Part shown: in pieces, positions 24,430-37,339 of the stretch
Position numbering within the stretch: the stretch's first letter is position 1
How the letters are laid out: the number at the start of each line of letters is the position of its first letter
From: Siphonodentalium dalli
Taxonomy: Eukaryota > Mollusca > Scaphopoda > Gadilida > Siphonodentaliidae
Reading direction: 5' to 3'
Assembly (NCBI GenBank): GCA_032622095.1
Contig: CP136063.1
Coordinates: 8,167,814-8,231,813, forward strand
DNA: 64,000 bases
Program-made: the position numbers and the translations under genes
Notes under the pieces: model-generated
What the model was told of the DNA's origin: nothing
The model's database searches: none
Seen by the model: the letters and a program-made list of their open reading frames with translations, nothing else

Positions 24430-25910
24430 GGAAACCGGTGTACCACATCATCTCCCCCAGGATATCTCTCCCACCCTGGATATCTCCCCCCCATATATGA
24501 CTAAAAAATAATTTCACTCATTTGATATTGTTTGACCCTGAAATGGCCAGAATTTTTTTTTTGGAGATTTAATATATCTCAAGTGACAATTATTTTTTTC
24601 ACACTTTTCATAGTTTAATCCAGAAATGGCCAGAAAAATGACTTTTGAGATTTAAATTTATTTTTATTTAATTGTCCAGGTCTTGATATCTTCCCCAACC
24701 CAGCACCTACATGTACAGTGATGTACATGACAAAAAAATCATCTTATGGTTTTATTGCTTTATATAGTCATGAAACAGCAAGAAATTAACTTCTTCGGAG
24801 AAAAAGTTGTTTGAGTCAGGGTTTGGGTTGGGGCGGTGAGATGTCCAGGTCAGGATACCAGTATTTCACCCCCAACCCAGCACCTACATGACAAAAAAAT
24901 CACCTTATCATTTTATTGCTTTATATAGTCTGACATCAAACAGCGAGAAATTTACTTCTGAGAAAAATTGTTCGCGTCAGGGTTTGGGGTGGGAGAAGAT
25001 GTCCAGGTCAGGATATCTCCCCCCACCCATGAAACAGCGAGAAATTAATTTCTTTTGCGAAAACGTTATTTGAGTCATGGTTTGGGGGTGGAGATGTCCA
25101 GGTTATGATATCCCCCCCACCCAGCACCAACATGACAAACAAATCATCTTATAGTTTTATCGCTTATTTTGCTTTATATAGTCATGAAACAGTGAGAAAG
25201 AAACTTTTTCCAAGAAAAAAGTTGTTTGAGTCAGGGTTTGTGGTGGTGGGAAATGTCCAGGATAGGATATCCCCCCCCCACCAGCACCTACATGACAAAA
25301 AACTCATCTTATGGTTTTATGGGGGATGTCCAGGTCAGGATATCTTCCCACAACCCAGCACCTACATGTACATGTACATGACAAAAACTCATCTTATGGT
25401 TTTATTGCTTATTTTGCTTTATATAGTCATGAAAGTTGAAACAGCAAGAAATTAACTTCTTCGGAGAAAAAGTTGTTTGAGTCAGGGTTTGGGTTGGGGC
25501 GATGAGATGTCCAGGTCAGGATACCAGTATTCCCCCCCCCTCCCGCCACCCAGCACCTACATGTACATGACAAAAAAATCACCTTATCATTTTATTGCTT
25601 TATATAGTCATCAAACAGCGAGAAATTTACTTCTGCGGGATATCTCCCCCACCCAGCACCATAATGACAAAAAAATCATCTTATGGTTTTATCACTTATT
25701 CTGCTTTATATAGTCATATATATCAAGTCTGGACATTTGAAATTTTTTTTTTTGAAATATATAAAAACAATATTACATGTAAATCATAAAAAAAAAATAT
25801 TTCTGGCCAATTCAGGGTCAAACAATATCAAACGAGTGAAATGATTTGTTAGTCATATATGGGGGGGGGGGCGATACCCAGGGTGGGGGGGGGGGGTGAG
25901 ATATCCTGTT
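24430..25910 (+). repeat. CATGACAAAAAAATCATC tandem family, long array
   Basis: About seven irregular units of roughly 130-180 bp with CACCCAGCACCTACATGACA, TTTTATTGCTTTATATAGTC, AAACAGCGAGAAATTAACTT and GATGTCCAGGTCAGGATATC, separated by C- or G-runs. Units are shortened and reshuffled. Near the end (25790-25915) the lead-in sequence is repeated in reverse orientation (TATTTCTGGCCAATTCAGGG and CATATATGGGGGGG), so the array is flanked by inverted lead-ins. Confidence 0.7.
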
Positions 25911-26054
25911 ACACTGATACATGTACCGTACATGTATGTATTTCGGCACTTTGTGTAACATGGTCTGCATCTGGTTTCTTTCCATTTTCACATTTTGACG
26001 TCATATCTGCATGGACAGACTGGTTTCTTGGGAACTAATGGCCAGATCGCACTA

Positions 26055-26124
26055 CAGTGCATTCTCTTACGGTGTATATGCGAGTGTCACGTAAGGAGCC
26101 TCGTATATATAAGAGAATGCACTG
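26055..26124. repeat. 70-bp hairpin, AAGAGAATGCACTG arms
   Basis: CAGTGCATTCTCTTA faces AAGAGAATGCACTG. The same hairpin type, with AATGCATTGGC arms, occurs at 38681-38755 and 59993-60067, so this is a dispersed hairpin family of MITE size. Confidence 0.65.
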
Positions 26125-26258
26125 GCTTACAAGGTCGAGGTAAATATTGTTAGCGAATGTATTCTCTTCTGCATGTAAATAGATGTAAGGGTTTTCGCAA
26201 ATTTTCAGAAATCCACTAGTATACATGTACCGGTACATGTATGCATACCAACCTTATT

Positions 26259-26640
26259 AGCTCAACTTTACTTTGTAAAGCCATGGTTTAGTATCCGTCG
26301 TCCGTGTGTAGGTGTGTGATGCGACAACAATACAGGCTACAGGTCGTACCTTTGGTCGGATCATTATGAAATTTGTCATAGCTGTTGACATTGACATGCA
26401 GATGGGTACAAGTCATTTTAGGGTCATGCGGCAAAACAACATGACCGTGGCCATCTTGGATTTCAAAATTCAATCGCACGGGCTACATGCCATACTGTTT
26501 GTCTGATCATCATGAAATGTGTCATGGATCATAATATTGACATGTAGATGGGAACGAGTCATTTTGGGGTCATTAGGGAAAAAACATGGCCGCCAGCGGC
26601 CATCTTAGATTTTAATCTTTGCATGACTAAATCTTTTGAA
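26259..26640 (-). repeat. Pearl-like tandem-core element, reversed
   Basis: Reads AGCTCAACTTTACTTTGTAA (terminal hairpin, one arm shortened), then GTCGTCCGTGTGTAGGTGTG (microsatellite) and two core units with GGTCGTACCTTTGGTCGGATC and GAACGAGTCATTTTGGGGTC. Orientation is opposite to the copies at 1.5, 10.7, 34.7 and 57.3 kb. Confidence 0.75.
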
Positions 26641-27014
26641 CACTGTTAGATGTTGGGAGTTTATATTCTATAATAATTTGTACAAAAGGTATACCGGTAT
26701 ACAGCTTTTTAAAGTTTTTTTTAGGTTTTAAGTTTGACGTGGTGAACTCGTAGTCTGTTTGCATTGTGAATCTCCGATATCCCACATGAAAGCATGCGGA
26801 ATTGTCGCATACTTATTGAAAACGGACTATATAAAATCCCATTGTGTATCGATTGCGTCAACTGACATATTATAGCATTTAAAGTGATATGAAACACTCC
26901 GGGAGGGTGATCAAATAGAAATGGAGAACAATCTTGTTCAAAGTAGTTATGTTTACAAATATTATATGTATATTGACAACATATATCGTCATCTATTATA
27001 TATTTTTGGAAGAT

Positions 27015-27066
27015 CTGTGTGTGTGTGTGTGTGTGTGTGAGAGGGTGTGTGTGTGTGTGTGTGTGC
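27015..27066. repeat. (GT)n microsatellite
   Basis: Simple GT repeat interrupted once by GAGAGG. Confidence 0.9.
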
Positions 27067-27347
27067 GTTGGTTTACCTTACATTCCGAGGTACTTTATAT
27101 AGTAACCAAAAGTACCTCACTATTTCAAAAAAAAATTCTCTTAAGGGGACGGAAATTTGTATTTTGTGAAATTTTTGAAAATTTTTCGTCCGCACTAGGC
27201 GGAAATGCTACTACGCATGCGCTACAAAAATTCCCGTTATTTCGTTAAAGGTGCCCTCCTTATTTGGATATTTTACGAAATAACGCGGTACCTCGCTATG
27301 ACGGTATTGTTTCAATTTCTAAAGAAAGTACCTCGCTTTGTTGGGTA

Positions 27348-27351
<4 letters not shown>

Positions 27352-27388
<37 letters not shown>

Positions 27389-27398
27389 GCGTGTGTGT
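27352..27398. repeat. (GT)n microsatellite
   Basis: Simple GT repeat with two C interruptions; it abuts the Helitron-like segment that follows. Confidence 0.9.
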
Positions 27399-28252
27399 CT
27401 GTAATCGATGGACTCGAAAACGACTAAGCCAATTTCGATGAAATTTGGTATTTTAGGGTATTTTCGGCCGGCGACGAACATAGGTATATTTATTTGTCCG
27501 TGCGAGGTCAACTTTTCACGTGCCGAGGTCAAATCTGTTTTCACGCCTTTTTGCGCTAATATATTTCAGTTCGGTGCTCACAGATCGATTCGATATAGCG
27601 CGAATAATAAATTGCCAGTCATATAATTTGCACGGTTAAAATCTGTGTGGCTTCATCTTTCCAACGATATATAATATGTATGTATCCGTTTTAGTTATTT
27701 GCCTCAATTATTGAGGAGAAGTGGTACGATCTTTTATCAGGATAAAAACAATGCGTAACTTCTATGACGTCGTTAGAGGTCATAAAGTTAGATCACGTTA
27801 ACTCTCACCCGGCCGAAGCATTTGACTGTTTGAGACGTCTTGGCGATATCTCGGGCACCGATGGTAATTTAGATTTACGTTGAAACTTGATAATTAATGA
27901 GTGTGTGTATATGAGGCGCGTTTATATACTTCAGTGGAAATCAAATCTGGCGGATTTTTACGGACGAAATTAATTTGATGCATAGGGTATCTCGGTATCC
28001 GCTGGGCCGATTTCCCGGTATCCGCTGGGCCGATTTCCACCATTTTTGGGGTGTTGGTGTTTGACCCCACCTGACCTTGACCTTCAAAATGGTCAATTCA
28101 AGGTCAAATCGGGTAAAACCGGATGGATTTCGACGGGTACTTTTGTTCGGGCACTGCGTTTTGGACGGGTCAAATCGTGACCCCACTTGACCTTGGCCTT
28201 CAAAATAGACAATTCAAGGTCAAAGCCCGGACGAAGTCGGGTCACCTTCTAG
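27398..28252 (+). mobile_element. Helitron-like non-autonomous element (3' end clear)
   Basis: The right end has the classical Helitron layout: a GC hairpin at 28226-28241 (CCCGGAC-GAA-GTCGGG, one bulged G) followed 8 nt later by CTAG and then T. The left end is uncertain; TCTGTAATCGATGGACTCG after the GT microsatellite is a candidate TC terminus. The interior holds a duplicated GGTATCCGCTGGGCCGATTT and repeated TGACCTTGACCTTC / TTCAAGGTCAAA words. No Rep/helicase gene. The end structure is seen; the family is inferred. Confidence 0.5.
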
Positions 28253-28794
28253 TTCTTATATATTAATTAAATGCAGTGACTGTCGACGATGAAAACATTT
28301 TCGTTAGTTTATCGCCGATAGATGCGTCCCGAATCGAGTAGTAAATATTTACAATTTAGCGTAGTTCTGACAATGTTTTCTGTGGAGCAGTACGGTTGAT
28401 TTGCTTGAAGTTTCGGTTTTGTTAGTAGAATGCTACATCCCTCCAGTTGGCATAGCACATTAATGCTAACTTATCAGTTTCACGCACCCGAATAAGTACA
28501 CAATATGTCTTTAATTTTATTTCGCGGGTTTCGGTGTGTGTGCGCGCTGCCCGTTGCCTGTTACTGTACTTTAGTTTTGTTATTCAAAGTGCGTACAACG
28601 CATCGTGCAGCGCGATAGCGGGTGGGGGTATATACGTTACCAAGTTGGCGAATGTGATGTATGTCTAACTAATAAGTGATGACACCAACTTGTTATGGAT
28701 TAACTGTTTAGTAACACTAAACATTACATGTCCAGCGAACTTTGTGACTTTGTCAATTATTATCACGTTTTACAGTATGAAATTTGAAAACAAG

Positions 28795-29505
28795 AGCATC
28801 GCTAGGGCGTGGCAAAATACGCCCTTTAGACATTTCGAATTGTACTATCGCAAAATAAGATAATACTTTGAACTTATACATTTGAAGAATATCGGATATA
28901 CCCCTAATTTCAATGCCAAAATGTGGTCAAATTCTAAGTCGAAAAATGGCCATGACTCATGTAAAAATAATTAGACAAAACCTATATTCAAACTTGGCCT
29001 GTAGTTTTAGCTGGGAAATACACATACCAGCTTTGGTTCAGCTCAAATAATCAAAACTGGAGTTATCGGTCGGAAACTAAAATGTTATGAAATTTGTCAA
29101 ATTCTAAGTTGAAAAAGGGCCGTAACTCAAGTAAAAATAACTGGACAGAACCCATATTTGAACTTGGCCTGTATCTTTAGCTAGGAAATACACAAACCGA
29201 CTTTGGTTCAGATCAAATAATCCAAACTGGAGTTATCGGTCGGAAACCAAAAATGTTAACAGACGGTCAAATTCTAAGTCGAAAAAGGGCCGTAACTCAT
29301 GTAAAAATAATTGGACGGAACCCATATTATAACTTGTCCTGTATCTTTAGCTGGGAAATGCACATACCAACTTTGGTTCAGATCAAATAATCCAAACTGG
29401 AGTTATCGATCGGAAACCAAAAATGTTAATGGACGGACGGACAGACAGACAGACGGACAGACTGATAACATAATACGACCTTTTTTCAAAAAGGGCGTAT
29501 AAAAA
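28795..29505 (+). mobile_element. Pearl-like element with near-complete ends
   Basis: Left end GCTAGGGCGTGGCAAAATAC then GCCCTTTAG; right end AAAAAGGGCGTATAAAAA. The words ATACGCCCTTT and AAAGGGCGTAT are subterminal inverted repeats. Between them are about four core units of 150-180 bp (GTCAAATTCTAAGTCGAAAA, GGGCCGTAACTCATGTAAAA, GAGTTATCGGTCGGAAACC) and a GGACGGACAGACAGACAGAC microsatellite at 29431-29462. This is the most complete example of the tandem-core/microsatellite/hairpin plan in the window. Confidence 0.7.
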
Positions 29506-29944
29506 GAAATATAGATGCAGTCCCATGCATGTCCATTTTGGATATGATGATCGCTAATTATAGATCTATTGGAAGATACGTTTACAGTTAAACATAATAT
29601 ATAAACAATGGCAAGCCTGTAACACATCAAAGGCACACCAAAATCGTTGAAGATGACCGCCAAACGTCGGTTGCGTTTTCAAAGGAAGCCGCATCAGAAG
29701 TGGCGACAGAACAGGCTGTCGGGTGGTAAAATGTGCTATATACACCGTTAACTTTTACTTCCAGGCATTGTATTTGCGCATACCGGTAGTACTGCTTAAA
29801 TAGACAACCATACCCCCCCGTTTGGGCGATTAGTCGACGAAAGTAAATAACCGTCGACTACCATGCACACCTGCCGACGGTTAGTCGAATAATCGTGGCA
29901 AGCTTAGCACTGATGTGTGATTGGCCTAATTGATATACTAGTAC

Positions 29945-30370
29945 TAAATTTAATGAACCATTGTGCATGTCTGAAGTGTAAGTAATCATACCACGACTTA
30001 AGGCCTAATTGAATCTTATTTGATGGGTATATGAATGTATGAAGTTATTTTTATAAGATTTTTAAAAATGCAGATATATCCTAGCTTATGCGTGTGTTTT
30101 AGCTGTGGTTCGTTAATTACGCTAGCGTATGCTCATATTATATCTTGAGTTTATGAACAGAGCCTGGTGAAATGTTACTGTGTGGCGAGTCATACTCGTC
30201 TTCGAGCTACATGTATGCATGTTTTATTAACTGTTTGTATTGTGAAGAGGTGAAATTGCCCGAAACCTCCACTGTTCCATTTTGCACCAGGTTCTATTCA
30301 TAAACAATTTTTAATTGAAATTTGTATTTTTACTGTGTAATATTTGGGTTAAGTCTAACACATCAAAAGT
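29945..30370 (+). repeat. Dispersed repeat R30, plus copy
   Basis: 29945-30150 is matched in reverse at 32998-33200 (AGCTGTGGTTCGTTAATTACG against its complement there) and 30160-30370 is matched in reverse at 62330-62545 (CACCAGGTTCTATTCATAAAC, GACGAGTATGACTCGCC types). So at least one longer element is broken across three places. No coding capacity is seen. Confidence 0.6.
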
Positions 30371-32997
30371 TAGAGGATTGGGGGAGTACATGTATGAGGA
30401 TGCCACGGGAATTTGCAAAATGTTAGCCTCTGTAGCCCAAGCCCAAGTAAAAAAAATTGCAGAAAGGTTGCTGTTTTTTTTTGCATCTGGCATTTCACTA
30501 ATTTTATGTCTAAAATCCGCATAAAACCCTACTGATATCACTCACATAACTGAGAAATTATCTGCTTTATACCAAACGACAGTTTCATCTGTTTCAGAAG
30601 CTGTTTAATTAAAATAAAATGGAATATACAGGTAAATATTTTTGTCTTTAAATATGCGCTGATAGGCATATGTCTACCACATACATATCCATTCAATGGA
30701 GTTTCCAAGTCAACGTGTGGTGAGCGTATGCTATAGTTCTTCCTGTGTGGTAAAATTCCAATCTGCTAAATGGAAATTCTAACGCATCAATATAGTGAAC
30801 AAATACACTTATACACTTAAGTCAGTAACACATCAGCAGTTGATACATGTAGTTATATAGACATATCCATGACATATCAGTTGTTAAGCTTCAATTCAAC
30901 TAGAGTTGACATATTTTGGAAATAAATACATACCGGTATCTAGAGAGGATACATGTATTTGCCAGGATGCAATTGGAAATATTATTTTATAAATTGCTGA
31001 TAGGTGTATCTGCAAACCTAGGTCGTTGTGCAGGATAGACACAATTTCTAACTAATTCCAGATTCATTAGTCTGTCAACCAGCACATTATCTACCATTAT
31101 TTGATACAACTTGTCTACTGGAACATTATACAAAATGACAAGCAGTCACTATGTCAGACTGCAGGTCAACATATTTATCTGAGTTGATATAAAACATGCA
31201 AATAATTCATTGATTAGCTTGATGCTCTGATGAACGTTATTTTCTAGCCATTGATAGCCACATTAATGTTTGAGAGCTGCTCGCTCTTTTCCATGCACAC
31301 ATTGATCTAGGTTTAAAAGTCCTACAGGTAGTTGCATGAGGAAAAGTTTATTTATTTCAGTTTTACATTTCTCGAAGCTTCTTTCGAAGGGTGTCGGGAA
31401 GGAAGTTTTTCACCTCACCGTCCCATATGGAACATGTCAGCTTTATGTCACCTCCAATAAAGCCCATATACGGGTCCAGTAACATAAATAAGGTGTTTTT
31501 GCAGCTAAAATAAGTTTTAAACTGTTAAAATGTTAAATATGAGCACAAAAGGTCTTTAGTAAAACATTTGTATGAGGTTGTAAAAAATATGATTTTTTGC
31601 CTCTCGGACTACCCACCCCGACATACCTTCCTGCACCCATACAGTGTATAATATCGGTAGCTTTGCGCAAGTCGGCATCTCTATGAGTGCATTCTAGTTT
31701 TTCAATGTAATTGATTACGATTACAATTAATGTGGTAAATGTAATTGATTATCTTTTACATCTGATTACAATTGTTAGTTTCCAAACATTTTGATCGCAT
31801 AGGAATAAATAATGAAATAAATCAAATTAAAATATCAAATGTTATTGAATAAAAAACATCATTACAAAACATAGAAACAAGAAACGACTGAAACAATAGA
31901 AAGAAGCAAGCAATAAACACATATTTTTTACATTTACATGTATTGATGAGGTGTGCACCAACTTATTGGAAATATATTATGTTTTATGTGTATTTATTTA
32001 TGTAAATATATTTTTCAATTTTCTTACATGCATCGAAACTAACGCATAATATTTATGAAACTATCATTAGAAACAATTATAAATTATTTGCATGTTGTTA
32101 GATTTATTACCTAACACAATGAAAATAACACTAAGGGTTATTTGATGATCATCCATTGAAAGTATGATGAGGATTAAATGAGGCTTAATTCCGTGAGTGC
32201 AGTAAGTGACAACCAGCTAATCCGGTCTACCGATGTACATCACACCCGCTTTGTTCAGTTAATTAGCAATATTGTACCAGTATGACTGCAACCATTGTCT
32301 GCAGCAGTCCCAATAATATTTAATCCTAATTGAAGTTGGCTAGCCTATTTTATTCATATTAGAATATTTCACTGTCTGTATCATAATGCTGTATTCAATA
32401 TTTCAGCAATTGTGTGTTGTTATATGTGTCCACTGCCATATTGTACACAGTGTACCACAGTCATGACAAAATTGTACTAACTTTCTGATATGTTGTTTGT
32501 ATCTGTGCACACTCCACTGTCCTACAGTGTGAGACTACGAGTATCCAACAGCCATCCATATGGATAATAAAAGTAATCAAAAAGTAATCAAAATGTACTC
32601 ATGATTACAGGTATATTTGAAAGTAATAGTATATATTTGTATATCGGGGGTGTGTGCTGATGTTTTTCTGGACACAAGGCGGGGGTGGGTGTGCCGGGCC
32701 GGAACAACTGTGTAATGCAATTTTTTTCATTCACTCAAATTTAATCATATTTTTCCTCTATCAACCTTATGTAGACTCTAATCCACATGCATATATAATT
32801 TATAAGACATTTAGCTCCTCACGGGGGTTCCAATATATGTGTTCAAATCTAGGCATTCTGGAAAGCACAACTCGAAGTTGTTAAGTTTGTGCTTAAAAGA
32901 TCACTTGACAAAGTCTGTTGGAACACAACCCGAATACAAAACCGAATACAGACCTCCCGAATGATTTTATAGTTTTGCGTTATTCCTTTAGTGTAAT
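30371..32997. other. No gene; GATTAC-type stretches
   Basis: Non-coding between the two inverted R30 copies. Stretches of ATTGATTACGATTACAATTA at 31710 and AAAGTAATCAAAAAGTAATC at 32570 resemble ends of a GATTAC-rich element family, but no clean terminal inverted repeat or target duplication could be placed. Confidence 0.35.
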
Positions 32998-33370
32998 ATG
33001 ACCATACGTTAGCGTATTAGCGAACCACAGCTAAACCACACGCACATGCTAGAATATATATGTAGCCTTTTTATATCTTATATAGAAATAACTTCATAGA
33101 TACGTATTCCATCAAATACGATTCACTTAGGCCTCATATCGTGGTGCGATTGCGATTAATTACATTCCAGACATGCATATGGGTTCATCAAAATAGTGGG
33201 TCCTATAGCTAGCAATTACGTGTATAAATCAGCTCAATCATCCATAAGGGCATGTGAGAAATCGGAGATTCACAATGCAAACGGACTACAAGCTCATGAC
33301 CTCACATACATAAACAATATATTTAAAAGCCGTTCCTTTTGTACAAATTATTATAAAATATAAACTCGCA
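32998..33370 (-). repeat. Dispersed repeat R30, minus copy
   Basis: Reverse-complement relative of 29945-30150. Its continuation 33230-33370 (GAGATTCACAATGCAAACGG, TTTTGTACAAATTATTATA) also matches 26650-26790 in reverse, which shows that the family is longer than either copy. Confidence 0.6.
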
Positions 33371-33379
33371 ATGTCAAAC

Positions 33380-34675
33380 TGAAAGTTTTCAAAAGACAAG
33401 ATTGTCTGTTGAGAGGGGAGTATTTCACTGAAATTAACCATTATATTATTGACGCTGTGTGTGCAAATCAGATGAAATGCGTGCCATACGAAGAGGCTTG
33501 TCGGTTTCATCGACTTCGTTTAATGTCATCATGTCGATTTCAACGAAACCCGACGAACAACGTCATCATGTAGCTTGCTGCATCAACCGAATTCGCGATA
33601 ACCTGAATGTATCTTCTGCTTTATTCATAAGCATGTGTTCCTTGTCGATTCTTGAAAATGGAAGGATATCTAAGGATTATCAGATGCACGTATGAACTAT
33701 GTAATATAAGATAATTAACTTGATATAATAACGTTTGCATGCATCATGAATTTATATTTCGAATCCAGTATTCTCTCCCGCCCTGTCATAGTGATTGAGA
33801 TGTTCCCATTGAACGCGCGATTTATTTTATAGGCCACTGCAATGCAAATATTTGCAGTCGCTAATTAGTCGGGGAGCCAATAAGGTCCGCCTGCAACCCC
33901 CCCCCCCCCCCCCCGATGATTACAAATAACCTTAGTTTTATTGTTCCCTATGGTATCCAGATAAAGAATCCGGATTTCATCGAAAAATAAAGGTGGCCCT
34001 ACTAGGTGCTAGAGCCATTTGAATCCAAGATGGCCGCCATTTCCTCTAATTCCGACCAGCTGTATTTAATCGTAGTAATAGATCGGTTGTTAGCAAAAGA
34101 CACAGACAAAATTTTGTTGGTATGATGTCCTTCTTCAAAATTACGGCAAATAATTTCGAAAAAAATTCAAAATGGCCGCCGAAAAATGACGTCATATGCA
34201 CGAAAATAGGAAATTTAATTAATATTTCACCATATCTTCCATTTTTCTTCACATTAATCATTAGTAAATGACAATGTTTTTGAGACAGTCATCAAGCGTG
34301 ATATTATAGCGTCATTTTAAGACATTTGCCATTGACGAGGGTTCCGTATTAGATACAGAAAGAGGATTTGAAAAAGAGGGGTGAAATTTTCGATTTTTTT
34401 TGCAAGACGATTTTGATAGTCATTTTAACGACAAACCACACAGGCTGTTAATAGAATGTCAACAACTATGTGCTTTATTTTATTGAACGGATGTTTTACT
34501 TCAATGGGAATGAAATTGGTATAGAAAATTTCCAAAATGGCCGCCGAAAATATGAATGAAAGTGTCAATGACACTGTAGCTCAACTTGGAAAGGGAATAA
34601 TTTAATGTATTACAGTCAATGGAGCCATTAGGAATGTGGAAAGTTGAATATCTAATACATGTTTATAGACATGAA
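33380..34675. other. No gene; C-homopolymer at 33897-33914
   Basis: Non-coding. The run of about 17 C at 33898-33914 is a likely place for length error in an assembly. Words such as CAAGATGGCCGCC and AAAATGGCCGCCGAAAA recur at 34028, 34170 and 34535, hinting at old tandem copies. Confidence 0.4.
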
Positions 34676-34683
34676 GAGAAAAG

Positions 34684-37339
34684 TAAAATCCAAGATGGCT
34701 GCTGGCGGCCATGATTTCGGCCGAATGACCCCAAAATGAGTCGTTCCCATCTACATGTCATCGTTAACATCCATGACAAATTTTATGACGATAAGACTAA
34801 AGGTACGACCTGTAGCCCATGCTAAAGAATTTAGTCATACAAAGAGTAAAATCCAAGATGGCTGCTGGCGGCCATGTTTTTTGGCCGAATGATCCCAAAA
34901 TGACTCGTTCCCATCTACATGTCATTATTAACATTCATGACAAATTTCATGATGATCAGAATAAAGGTACAACCTGTAGCCCGTGCTAAAGGATTTAGTC
35001 ATACAAAGAGTAAAATCCAAGATGGCTGCTGGCGGCCATTTTTTGGGCCGAATGACCCCAAAATTACTCGTTCCCATCTACATGTCAATATTATCATCCA
35101 TGACAAATTTCATGATCATCAGAAGAACAGTACGACCTGTGGCCCGTGCTAATGGATTAAATTTTTAAATCCAAGATGGCCACTGGCGGCCATGTTTTTT
35201 GTCCGAATGACCCCAAAATGACTTGTTCCCATCTACATTCCAATTTCAACAACCATGACAAATTTTATGATGATCAGATTAAAGGTACGACCTGTAGCCC
35301 ATGCTAAAGGATTTAGTCATACAAAGAGTAAAATCCAAGATGGCTGCTGGCGGCCATGTTATTCGGCCGAATGACCTCAAAATGACTCATTCCCATCTAC
35401 ATGTTATTATTAACATTCATGACAAATTTCATGATGATCAGAATAAAGGTACAACCTGTAGCCCGTGCTAAAGGATTTAGTCATACAAAGAGTAAAATCC
35501 AAGATGGCTGCTGGCGACCAGGTTTTTTAGCCGAATGACCCCAAAATTACTCGTTCCCATCTACATGTCATTGTTAACATCCATGACACATTTTATGATG
35601 ATCAGACTAAAGGTACGACCTGCAGCCCGTGCTAAAGAATTTAGTCATACAAAGAGTAAAATCGAAGATGGCTGCTGGCGGCCATGTTTTTTGGCCGAAT
35701 TACCCCAAAATTACTCATTCCAATCTACATGTCAATATTATCATCCACGACAAATTTCATGATGATCAGAAGAACAGTACGACCTGTGGCCCGTGCTAAT
35801 GGATTAAATTTTTTAATCCAATATGGCCGCTGGCGGCCATGTTTTTTGTCCGAATGACCCCAAAATGACTCGTTCCCATCTACATTCCAATTTCAACAAC
35901 CATGACAAATTTCATGATGATCAGACTAAAGGTACAACCTGTAGCCCGTGCTAAAGGATTTAGTCATACAAAGAGTAAAATCCAAGATGGCTGCTGGCGT
36001 CCACGTTTTTTGGCCGAATGACCCCAAAATTACTCGTTCCCATCTACATGTCATTTTTAACATCCATGACACATTTTATGATGATCAGACTAAAGGTACG
36101 ACCTGCAGCCCGTGCTAAAGAATTTAGTCATACAAAGAGTAAAATCCAAGATGGCTACTGGCGGCCATGTTTTTGGGCCGAATGACCCCAAAATTACTCG
36201 TTCCCATCTACATGTCAATATTATCATCCATGACAAATTTCATGATGATCAGAAGAACAGTACGACCTGTGGCCCGTGCTAATGGATTAAATTTTTAAAC
36301 CCAATATGGCCGCTGGCGGCCATGTTTTTTGTCCGAATGACCCCAAAATGACTCGTTCCCATCTACATTCCAATTTCAACAACCATCACAAATTTTATGA
36401 TGATCAGACTAAAAGTAGGACCTGTAGCCCGTGCTAAAGGATTTAGTCATACAAAGAGTAAAATCCAAGATGGCTGCTGGCGACCATGTTTTTTAGCCGA
36501 ATGACCCCAAAATTACTCGTTCCCATCTACATGTCATTGTTAATATCCATGACATATTTTATGATGATCAGACTAAAGGTACGACCTGCAGACCTACAAA
36601 GAGTAAAATCGAAGATGGCTGCTGGCGGCCATGTTTATTGGCCGAATGACCCCAAAATTACTCGTTCCCATCTACATTCCAATTTCAACAGCCATGACAA
36701 ATTTTATGATGATCAGACTAAAGGTACGACCTGTAGCCCGTGCTAAAGGATTTAGTCATACAAAGAGTAAAATACAGGATGGCTGCTGGCGACCAGGTTT
36801 TTTTGGCCGAATGACCCCAAAATGACTCGTTCCCATCTACATGTCATTATTAACATTCTTGACAAAATTTATGATGATCAGACTAAAAGTACGACCTGTA
36901 GCCCGTGCTAAAGAATTTAGTCATACAAAGAGTAAAATCCAAGATGGCTGCTGGCGGCCATGTTTTTGGGCCGAATGACCCCAAAATTACTCGTTCCCAT
37001 CTACATGTCAATATTAACATCCATGACAAATTTCATGAAGATCAGACAAACAGTACGGCCTGTAGCCCGTGCTAATGGATTGAATTTTGAAATCCAATAT
37101 GGCCATTGGCGGCCATGTTTTTTTTCCGAATGACCCCAAAATTAAATATTCTGGTCTAAATGTTGATGTCAACAGCTATGACAAATTTCATAATGATCCG
37201 ACGAAAGGTACGACCTGTAGCCTGCATTGTTGACGCCTTACGTACACACGTACACACGTACACACGCACACACGTACACACGGACGACGGACGACAAAGC
37301 CATGGCAATAGCTCAAACTTTACAAAGTAAAGTTGAGCT
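34684..37339 (+). repeat. Pearl-like tandem-core array, about 16 units, with terminal hairpin
   Basis: Sixteen units of about 163-164 bp. Two unit types alternate: type A (ACTAAAGGTACGACCTG, then AAAGGATTTAGTCATACAAA) and type B (GAACAGTACGACCTGTGGCC, then AATGGATTAAATTTTT). Read in order they run AAB, AAAB, AAB, AAAAB, so there is a higher-order period of three to five units. The array closes with a (CGTACACA) microsatellite, CGGACGACGGACGAC and the hairpin at 37310-37339 (AGCTCAAACTTTAC, AAA, GTAAAGTTGAGCT). The last part is repeated at 57.3-58.65 kb. Confidence 0.85.

Noticed and set aside
31700-32640. GATTAC-rich ends as a complete DNA transposon
   Set aside because: The two stretches are not convincing inverted repeats of each other and no target duplication was found.
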